Origin: Atopobium sp. oral taxon 416
GTDB taxonomy: Bacteria > Actinomycetota > Coriobacteriia > Coriobacteriales > Atopobiaceae
Reading direction: 5' to 3'
DNA: 64,000 bases
Assembly (NCBI RefSeq): GCF_018128285.1
Contig: NZ_CP072380.1
Span: 1,240,001 to 1,304,000 of the forward strand
In this document: in pieces, positions 56,222 through 64,000 of the stretch
Position numbering within the stretch: the stretch's first letter is position 1
Layout: each line of letters begins with the position of its first letter
The notes under the pieces: generated by a model
Told to the model about the DNA's origin: nothing
Databases searched by the model: none
The model's input: only the letters and a program-made list of their open reading frames with translations
Program-made: the position numbers and the translations under genes

Positions 56222-56257
56222 GCCATCGTGCGGTAACAAGAGCGGTGGTGGCTTTTT
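56222..56257 (+). terminator. DUF4012 gene terminator
   Basis: GCCATC (56222-56227) pairs with GGTGGC (56247-56252), followed by TTTTT. The rest of the gap to 56547 shows only a TACCGTAA direct repeat near 56390-56410. Confidence 0.65.
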
Positions 56258-56547
56258 CTTTGCCGATAGGCTGCACCACAGGGTTTGTATGGGAGCATGC
56301 TGAGGGGAGTGTTGGTATTCCACTATAGAAGTTTGGACTCACCGAGGGGGCCTGTCCCGGAAAAGTCAGTGCGGAATGCTGTGAGATACCGTAAGCTTTA
56401 CTACCGTAAAACGATAGTACTGATTGTTAAGCTCGAAGCCTCTTGAGGGGTATGAGCATGAAACGTCGCGCGTGCTTCGTTGAGCGATATCCAATATCGG
56501 GGGCTTTGAGTGCAACAAACTACGGTCGGTCACAGAAGGGAACACAC

Positions 56548-59500
56548 ATGGCAGGGTCTGACTTAAAGAACCGTGTATTAGATGCCTGGACGATGGTTGA
56601 GCATCTGTCCGAAGGAGATTTTAATCCGAGGGATACCGCAAATCACAAACTGACGCTCAACGCTCAGGACTTCTATGGCCTTTTCGGTGAGGCAATGAGG
56701 AAGAAGGGATCAGGCAAGAAAGGCGGTATCGTTTTATTCCTCAACACCTTTCCCTTTGAGCGCGTCATCAGAATGCTGCATGAAAAGTTCCAGCTTGAGG
56801 ATACCGATGAGGATATCTCGTACGGGACTAAGTTCTCGCTGTCACTGAGTTTTGATCGGGAATTGAATCTGCTGCCTGACAATACCTTCCTGACCGAGAG
56901 TGCCTATTTCCTAGAGGTCAATAGCATTCTGGATGAGGATAAGTTCCAGCAATACGAGGAAGAGCAAAAAGAAACGATTGAAAAGCTGTTCCATGCTGAA
57001 GAAGAGGATAGACAAGAAGAGGATGAACACAGGGACACCCATACTTCGAAAGCAACCCCACGGAAATTCTTCAACAGGGCTATGCATAAGTTCATCACAC
57101 ACTATAACCTGCAGGGCGGCCAATGCTATTACCGGGCCGTGAAGAACCTTGATTCGGATGTCACGAATCTGCATTCATTTTTCGTGGACGACCTTCAGAG
57201 GGCCAAAGAGACCAGCACCAAAAACCTCGATGCGTACCTCTACCAACAGGTACACAATGACCGTGTGGACCTTGATGCAAACCAAAAGTCTCCGAATTTC
57301 AACCCCTTACCGTTTTACGATATCCTCCAGCCGAAATACTATCAGTTGGGACGCTTCCCGAGCCATCCAGAGTATGCGCTCTCCCTGATGCAGCAGGTTG
57401 CGGTAAACCTTTCGACGCATTGCGGTGACGAACAGATCCGCAGTGTCAATGGGCCTCCGGGAACCGGTAAAACAACGTTACTGAAGGATATATTCGCTGA
57501 GCTGATCGTGCAGCAGTCCTATGAGATAGCATTACTGCAGGGTAAGAATTTCGATGTTCCGGGGAGCAATGGCCCTGACGGCATTGGCGAACTTCCTGAT
57601 TCCATTGCGGACAAGGGCATTGTGGTAGCTAGCTCCAACAATGGCGCGGTACAGAATATCGTCAATGAATTACCGCTCACCAAGGAGGTCGATCATTCTT
57701 TTCAAGAGGCCCTAATCAAAGCCGATTACTTTACTGAGATTGCCAACTCCGATGCCAAAGAGGAGTGGGTACAAGGCGAGGAAAGCAAAAAGCATAAGAG
57801 CTTCGTTGTGAAGCCCACTAACAGCGAGGACCCGAATAAATTCTGGGGCTTATTCTCACTTGAAGGCGGCAGAAAAGCCAACGTCGAAAAGATTACGACC
57901 GATATCGACCGGATCGTCAAGTACTTTGACGAGCACGTGCCGAATGACGGAGTGTATGCCGAGTTCTTAGATGCGTATAAGAAGCAGGAACAAGAACGGG
58001 ACAAACGCCAGAGCGCGGTCGATACCCTGAACCAGGTGTCCGTTCTGGAATCCCAACTAAACAGCCACAAGACAGACTTTACCCGTGAGTACCAGGAGCG
58101 GGAAGCTAATCTTAAACAGCTGCCGGCACAGGTTGAGAGGACCATTCGGCAGATTCAGAGTAGGATCGGTCTACTCCAGGCACAGAAGCAACAGATCCAT
58201 CAGTCCCGGGTGGAGAATGCCGATCGGGAAGCGACACTCAACCAACAGATTGATGCCCTAAAGCTGCAAAAACCGGGAGTGCTCCAGCTCTCTAAGAAAC
58301 GGGAGTATGACCAAAAAATGGCTGGCTATTCAACTGCGCTGCAAGACGTGATCGGGAAAAAGCAGGAACTCAAGGAAGCTGAGGTAAAGCAAGATCGGCT
58401 CATTGCGCAGAAGCAGGCAGCCGGACAACAGGCACAAACTCAGCTGAAACAGGAACAGGCTGACTTTGAGGCTTGGAAATACGAGCAGCTCTACAACATG
58501 CAGCAAGAGGAACAGCAGCTTGCCCAGCGGAAGCAGGAGAACGCCGAATTCTCCTATCCGCGCCTCAATCTCAATGAGGACTACGACAAGCTTGAGATCT
58601 CAAATCCTTGGTTTGATAAGGAGTACCGGATACAGCAGTCAAAGCTCTTCATCTTGGCCCTTCGAGTCCGAAAGCAGTTCCTGTATGACAACAGAAAGAG
58701 TTTGTCCAAAGCCACCTGGATCTGGGGTGATCAACAGAAATTCATGAATGAAAATCCTGACCTTATCGTGAAAGCATGGCATTGGATCAACCTGGCGATC
58801 CCGGTCATCAGCACCACCTTTGCTAGTTCCAGCAGGATGTTCAAGAATCTGCCGCCGGAGACGATTGGGAGGCTCTTTGTCGATGAGGCAGGGCAGGCAC
58901 TGCCTCAGGCGAGTGTCGGTGCGATCATGCGGAGTCGTAACGTAATGGTGGTCGGTGACCCGGCACAGATTAAACCGGTCCTGACGCTTGATTCAAAGGT
59001 GTTGGGATTGCTTGGACGGCACTACTTTGAAGGCCTGAGAAATCCGGATGATCTTGCAGAGACCTATATCTCGGAAAATTCCTCAACGCAGACCTTGATT
59101 GATGCAATTGGAAAATACGGGTTCTATAAGGATAAGGAAAAGACAGACTGGATCGGCATCCCGCTTTGGGTACACAGGCGGTGCCAGTACCCTATGTTCG
59201 ATATCTCCAACGACGTTTCCTACAATGGCAACATGGTTCAGGGTAACAAGGGGGATGGCGCAGCAAAGTGGTTCGATATCGGAGGCTCTGCCAACAATAA
59301 ATATGTGTCAGAGCAAGGGCAGCTTCTGCACTATCTGATCAAGAAGATGGCCCAGAAGAATCACGATATTCTCGACCCGAACAAGAAGGATGTCGCTTAC
59401 GTTATCTCACCCTTCAAGAATGTCGCAGATCGGCTGAAGAAGGAACTCAACAGTCCTGACCTGAAGTTCACGCGAAGAGATCATGGCAAAGTGACCAACA

Positions 59501-60309
59501 TTGGCACAGTCCATACGTTCTAGGGGAAGGAAGCGCCGATTGTCTTCTTGGTGCTTGGCGCTGATGAAAAAAGCAAGGGTGCCGCTAATTGGGCCATGGG
59601 TTCGAGCAATCCGAACATCATGAACGTTGCGGCAACCCGTGCCAAAAAGCAGTTCTATGTGATTGGCGACCTGAAGCTTTACCGTGGCTTAGGCAGTGAC
59701 GCTATTAAGAAGACACTTGAAGCGATCGATCAATTCAATCAACGGATACAGAAATCCAATACCAATGCGGATCAGAAAGAAGACTTCACAGCGCAGTACG
59801 AAGAAGGGGAGCCGGGTGTCGTCGATGGAAAGGCTTTGCTTGATACTCTGGAGAAGGAATTCTCGTCTGCATTACCGAATGCACCGCAGAACGCTGAGGC
59901 TGGGACACCGAATAAACCACAAGAACAGCGGCAACAACAAAGGAACGTGCTCCCTGTTACACAGAACCAACAGCGTCAACCGCAGCAGGATTTGCGACCT
60001 GTACGGAATTATCAACGGCAGCCGCAACAGAATACACGCCCTGCGCAGAATTACTGGGGAAACCATCGGGGACAGTCGCGGCAGAATGCATATCTGGCAC
60101 AGAATCGACAGCAGCGACCTCAATATCAGCAGTCGCAGCGAAACTCACATCCGACGCCGCAGATAATCAAGAGGCGGGTGGATCTGAATGTCCCCTATGA
60201 GGAAAAAGACGAAGCTAAGAAGTTAGGCGCCAGGTGGGACTATAAACGCAAAACATGGTATGTGCGGCCAGGCTCTGACCTGAACGAGTTTAGAAGATGG
60301 CTGAAGTAA
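56548..60309 (+). pseudogene. SF1 (UPF1-like) helicase with DUF5710-like tail, interrupted by one amber codon
   Basis: A frame of 1,253 codons if the in-frame TAG at 59521-59523 (codon 992) is ignored. N-terminal ~290 residues unknown. Walker A GPPGTGKTT (302-310), a long coiled-coil insert rich in Gln/Glu/Lys (~455-665), Walker B FVDEAGQA (D779-E780), GDPAQIKPV, VHRRCQYP, then motif V. There THTF-type TVHTF is followed by TAG where family members have Gln, and then GKEAPIVFLVLGAD. Motif VI is NVAATRAKKQFYVIGD. A Gln/Asn/Arg/Pro linker leads to a DUF5710-type end (LNVPYEEKDEAKKLGARWDYKRKTWYV). A CAG-to-TAG change fits. Start ATG 56548 follows GAAGGGA. Confidence 0.8.
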
Positions 60310-60409
60310 GGCGCGTCGATCGGAGGAGTGGCTGTATATCTAAGGTGCATTCACTTCACCTTTCATTCGTTATGGAACTAACTTAAGGAGTGACGGATAT
60401 CAATATATT

Positions 60410-61572
60410 TCTCGCTGTTAGACCAGGATTGACCTGAGAAGGGCCCAAAAGTGTCCGGGCCTTTGCCTACAATGTATGTCGTCAAACAAAGACATCGAGG
60501 ATCAAAGGACCCGGATGGGTCCAATGATACTGCAGCAGATCAAAAAGATGGGGATCGCCGAGAAGCGCGAGCTCTTAGAGAGACTGGAGGCGCTCATAGC
60601 CAAGAAGATGGCAGGCTCTGCACTTGCGGGAACACCCAAGAGGTGCCCGAGGTGCAAATCGCTCAGCTTCTATTGCAAGGGCCACGACGCGTGTGGCCTT
60701 AAGAGATGGAAGTGTTGCTCGTGAGGCAAGACCTTCTTTGTAAAGACAAGATCTGTCCTGGCTATGTCAAAGCCCACGGCCGCCACATGGGCCGCATATG
60801 CAAAGGGCACGCTTGCAGGCATGACGCTTGAAGGAGCTTGCCGAAAGCTGCCATGTGAGCCTTAAGGACATTGTGGTTTTATGCACATGAGGCTCTTCGA
60901 GGTGATGCAGGCAGCGCTTGGCGCCTTCAGGTATGGACCCACCGTCTCCTGCCAAAAGATTGGGATCTACATCGGCGAGTCGCTTACAGGCAACAGGGCA
61001 AGGCCCAACATCCAGATGCTGAGAAAGGCGCACACGCACGGCCATGTTGTGCATTGCTGTGGCATATCGAACGAGAAGGTCTGCGTGGAGTGCTGCGCAA
61101 ATGACCTAGGAGACGAATATGCCATCCTCTGCGGCAGGGGCAGGCCCGAGGACGGGAAGCTGACAGATGCCCTTTCAGGTATCGTCGACAGCTTATGGGT
61201 CGCCACCGGCGACCATACAGGATATGCGCGCGTGGCTCTCCTCGCTTGGGGTCTTCAAGCACACAGCGAGCGTGGCGAAGAAGGCCGTGCACGGCGAGCT
61301 CGGGCTCGTCAATGCGATGCATCAGAGGCTGTACGAGTTCCTGCTTTTCTTCCATGGGGTCTTCTGCGAAGTGGCTGGGGCACTTGTCTTGCCTGCTTTT
61401 TGTGGATAGAGCAGGTAAGGCATTCTGAGCGGGAGAAGAAGGATATACTCTCAGGCAAGCTTGCAGGAGGCAGGTATGTCTATACCAGGCGTGCGCTCAT
61501 AGACATCGAGCAGCCCTTCTGGAGCTATTGGAAGGACAGGGGCGACAGGTCAATCATGGTCTAACAGCGAGA
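60410..61572 (+). mobile_element. IS1595-like element, copy 3, full length but degenerate
   Basis: Bounded by 27-base inverted repeats with one mismatch (60410-60436 and 61546-61572), starting TCTCGCTGTTAGACCA and ending TTGACCTG. The plus strand encodes a transposase starting near 60476 (SSNKDIEDQRTRM) with a zinc ribbon (RCPRCKSLSFYCKG), a TGA at 60721-60723 where Cys is expected, then GKTFFVKTRSVLAMSK. Later frames give IGESLTGNRARPN, AHTHGHVVHC, NAMHQRLYEFLLFFHG and RYVYTRRALIDIEQPFW. At least three frame disruptions. The best-preserved member of this family in the window. Confidence 0.75.
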
Positions 61573-61724
61573 TAGTAAAATGGCTGAGGACTTTAAGCAC
61601 AAGCCCAACAATTCCTGTCGGTCTCGAGCTGCATACTATAGATGAAGGGTTGATGCATCTAAAAGATCGGGAAAAGACATGGCCAAGGGGCATGAAGGCG
61701 GACTTAAGCATGAAGGAATGTGAG

Positions 61725-62390
61725 AGCAGGGGGACCTTTGATGGAGCTTCTGGAGAGGTTCTCAGACGAGCAAGCAAAGGCTTATCGAGGAGAAGTTCCC
61801 GCAAGGGTTCGTATGCCCTATCTGCGGCCCCACGAGCTGCTCGCACCAGTTCAGCGTGAGCGCGAAGACGATGATGGAGGGCACCCATCTTGCCCTGAGG
61901 GAGTAGTTCGTCGCGATGTGGTTCATAGGATGCGGCACAAAGCAGCAGCCTATGCTCGCTGCGATGGACAGGGCTGCTGCGTCCTGTGCTGCGTAGATTC
62001 CTGGTAACAGTTCGAACACGACCACCTCTGTCATATGTCCAAGATCTGTGCCGATGCCTGGAAGCGGGATATCGGCAGGGTTGGATTGCTTCTGCGGGCT
62101 CGTCCAGAAAAAGTACGACAGCTCAGACGATGACGCCTCGCTTCCCCATGGCCCACAGGATCCTCTCGAATATCAAGGCATATGTCGAAGGAGCGTTCCA
62201 CGACCTTCCGAAGGCCCATATACAAGTCGTATGCCGACTCGTTCAGCTAAAGATACAGCCACAGGGATTCTTTTGATGCTTGGTGCCGATCTCCTCCACG
62301 GGATGTGCCTCACACGCATCCCGCTTGCAGGCATCGCAACCACATCCACGGTGCAGCCAAAGCAGCTTACAGTTCATGGAGCCTAACTGT
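61725..62390 (+). pseudogene. ISXO2-like (IS1595-group) transposase remnant
   Basis: A different transposase from the element just upstream. It shows FSDEQA, then LIEEKFPQGFVCPICGP, HQFSVSAKTMMEGTHLALRE and a stop, then FVAMWFIGCGTK. Further on are RILSNIKAYVEGAFHDLPKA and, in another frame, a YADSFSYRYSHRDSFDAW end typical of ISXO2-type proteins. The DDE middle part is missing and the frames are broken. Confidence 0.6.
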
Positions 62391-62412
62391 GCCGCAAGTC
62401 CTTAGCCATTAT

Positions 62413-63999
62413 CTATGATTCAAGTCCGAGCAGGGCGGCGCCGATCGCTCCGCACAGCTGCGAATCCTTATGGGTGGTGACCTCGGATTTCAGAGCGTCG
62501 GAGAGCGCGTGGACGGCACCGATATTGTGTGCCACTCCTCCGGTCATCACATAGGGTGGCTCTGCATGGACGCGGCGGGCGAGCATCACGGTTTTCCGGG
62601 CGACTGAATTATTGAGTCCGTGGATAATATCAGGGATCGGAGTGTCCTTGGCCACAAGAGAGACAACTTCAGACTCTGCAAAGACCGTACACATGGAGCT
62701 GATACGGACGGGGTGTTTCCACTCAAGCCCAGCCTTGCAGAAGTCAGACAAGGGCATCTCCAAGGTGCGCGCCATCATCTCCAGGAATCTGCCGGTTCCG
62801 GCGGCGCATTTGTCATTCATAACGAAGGATAAGACCTCACCGTTGTCCCCGATATGGATGACTTTGGAGTCCTGTCCTCCGATATCGATAATGGTATGGG
62901 CCTTCGGGAAGAGGTAGTGCGCGCCTTTAGCGTGGCAGGTGATCTCGGTGATCGTGCTGTCTACGCCCTCGACCATATCTCTGCCATAGCCGGTAGCGAC
63001 GGTGCAGCTGATCTGGCCAGGAGTGAGTTTGGCTTGCTCCAGTACACTCTGGATAGCCTTGGCTGATGCCGTTCCGGCTTTCGCGCCGGTCGGGATAATC
63101 ACCGAGGAGAGGAGGTGCTTGTCTGAGTCCATCACCACAGCATCGGTCGAGGTGGACCCACAGTCGATGCCGATCACGTAGCGCTTTCCAGGGGAGCCTG
63201 GCTGTGACGGGGTCTGAACTTTAGGCTCTGTTCTCGGTTCAGTCTTCACAGTTTGAACATCTAGGGTCTCTCCGAAGGCTTCGAGGCGGGTGCGCAGCTG
63301 TCCGGTGCTCTGCGTCGTGGGGTCTGTCTCAATTTTCACGAGCGGGAAGCTCTGGTGAGCGGCGATGCGCGCATACTCGAAGCCGTAGTAGTCGCAGAAC
63401 TTCATCGTGTGATAGACTACGCCTTTTTGGTGGGGATCTGCGAAGAGTTCCTTGCGCCTTGAGACATCCTCCATACGCATGCAGGGCATCTGTTTAAGGA
63501 GTGCCGGTGCATACCAATCGAGGAAGGTATCGAGCGGATCCTGCCCACCAGTATCTGCCTGATCACACCCTACGCAGTCGTAGGGCGACTTGAGGCGTGC
63601 CAGATCATTGGGGACCGGTGTATCGATGTGGCGGGCGGTGCAGGTCTCATTGGCCACCGGAAGTGGGAGGCTCGCCTGCACTTCCTCGAGCAGTTCAGGA
63701 TAACCATGGGCTCCGATCAGGGAGACATGGTCAGCTGTGGTCGGAACTGAAGGAGAAAGCGCGCCGATCGCACGGGTGATATCGAAGGTGGCGCTGGAAT
63801 AGGCGGCATATGCCTGTGCGAGATCCTTCAGCTGCTTCTTGAAGAACTCAACTTCCTTTGGTCCCGTCTTATGCGGAATATCCAATAAGAACAGAAACAT
63901 GTCAGGGTCTGCACGGTCCTGCACGATATCGAATACTCTTCTCACTGTATCGCAGCAGGTGGTGAGGACTGCGGCATGGACATCCGGTTTGAGGAGCCG
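62413..63999 (-). CDS. 2-hydroxyacyl-CoA dehydratase-like subunit fused to its ATPase activator (5' end outside window)
   Basis: At least 528 residues, open to the right edge. The N-terminal half resembles the dehydratase subunit HgdB/BcrC-type (VLTTCCDTVRRVFDI, LFLLDIPHK, MKFCDYYGFEY). A Pro/Gln/Thr linker joins the BadF/HgdC-type activator: ASKHA start GIDCGSTSTDAVVMD, IDIGGQDSKVI, Cys in NDKCAAGTGRFLE and the second cluster Cys in SSMCTVFAESEVV. Such activators use ATP and a [4Fe-4S] cluster shared by a dimer to inject a low-potential electron into the dehydratase, an oxygen-sensitive reaction. The substrate is unknown, and separate genes are the norm. Confidence 0.85.
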   Translation of the reverse strand, partial: RLLKPDVHAAVLTTCCDTVRRVFDIVQDRADPDMFLFLLDIPHKTGPKEVEFFKKQLKDLAQAYAAYSSATFDITRAIGALSPSVPTTADHVSLIGAHGYPELLEEVQASLPLPVANETCTARHIDTPVPNDLARLKSPYDCVGCDQADTGGQDPLDTFLDWYAPALLKQMPCMRMEDVSRRKELFADPHQKGVVYHTMKFCDYYGFEYARIAAHQSFPLVKIETDPTTQSTGQLRTRLEAFGETLDVQTVKTEPRTEPKVQTPSQPGSPGKRYVIGIDCGSTSTDAVVMDSDKHLLSSVIIPTGAKAGTASAKAIQSVLEQAKLTPGQISCTVATGYGRDMVEGVDSTITEITCHAKGAHYLFPKAHTIIDIGGQDSKVIHIGDNGEVLSFVMNDKCAAGTGRFLEMMARTLEMPLSDFCKAGLEWKHPVRISSMCTVFAESEVVSLVAKDTPIPDIIHGLNNSVARKTVMLARRVHAEPPYVMTGGVAHNIGAVHALSDALKSEVTTHKDSQLCGAIGAALLGLES

Positions 64000-64000
64000 C

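Noticed and set aside
1-64000. CRISPR arrays, tRNA or rRNA genes
   Set aside because: No regularly spaced repeats with unique spacers and no tRNA or rRNA signatures were recognised; the only structural RNA gene seen is rnpB.

Overview
The window looks like a chromosome segment of a fermentative, high-GC Gram-positive, most likely an actinobacterium of the class Coriobacteriia (Olsenella/Atopobium-like). This is inferred from gene order and protein style, not from a 16S gene. The division cluster has sepF, yggT and divIVA downstream of ftsZ and no ftsA. Sugar uptake is by PTS, and there is a 2-hydroxyacyl-CoA dehydratase-type protein, which points to anaerobic metabolism. No rRNA or tRNA gene and no CRISPR array was seen; the only RNA gene recognised is rnpB.

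Region 1 (1-20.4 kb) is compact and intact. It holds the end of pyrG, xerD, and then a division and cell-wall cluster: mraZ, rsmH, ftsL, ftsI, murF, mraY, murD, ftsW, murG, murC, ftsQ, ftsZ, pgeF, sepF, yggT, divIVA. These are followed by rnpB and a YigZ-family gene. murE and ftsA are absent from their usual places. A promoter overlapped by four 10-bp MraZ-box-like repeats precedes mraZ.

Region 2 (20.4-48 kb) is a patchwork of working metabolic genes separated by decayed insertion sequences. Intact genes are a patatin-like lipase, glmS, a trehalose-type PTS permease with a GH13 phospho-glucosidase (treB-treC), and a sucrose module (scrA, scrR, scrB) with matching operators. Between them lie remnants of IS5-, IS30-, IS3-, IS1595-, IS21-, IS110-, IS256- and IS605/TnpB-like elements, and every transposase I read is broken. 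Buried in this graveyard is a strikingly AT-rich island (about 32.6-37.8 kb). It has a small Cys-containing ORF, the C-terminal end of a Cys-motif protein and an intact ABC exporter, and IS21-type remnants separate the small ORF from the other two. It resembles a disrupted, horizontally acquired peptide (RiPP/bacteriocin-like) export locus and is the best candidate here for an undescribed system.

Region 3 (48-64 kb) has a DUF362 protein, a flavin-reductase-like protein, a DUF434 protein, a decayed ABC-2 transporter preceded by metal-sensor-like palindromes, a 3-hydroxyacyl-CoA dehydrogenase and a large DUF4012 envelope protein. It also has a long SF1 helicase with a DUF5710-like tail whose frame is cut by a single amber codon inside helicase motif V. 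Further IS1595-type remnants follow, and the window ends in a large protein fusing a dehydratase-like half to its ATPase activator.

Functionally, region 1 makes UDP-MurNAc-pentapeptide and lipid II (murC, murD, murF, mraY, murG) and builds the divisome (ftsL, ftsI, ftsW, ftsQ, ftsZ, sepF, divIVA). glmS feeds amino sugar to the same pathway. The tre and scr modules import and phosphorylate disaccharides; the EIIA domain on TreB may also serve ScrA, which lacks one.
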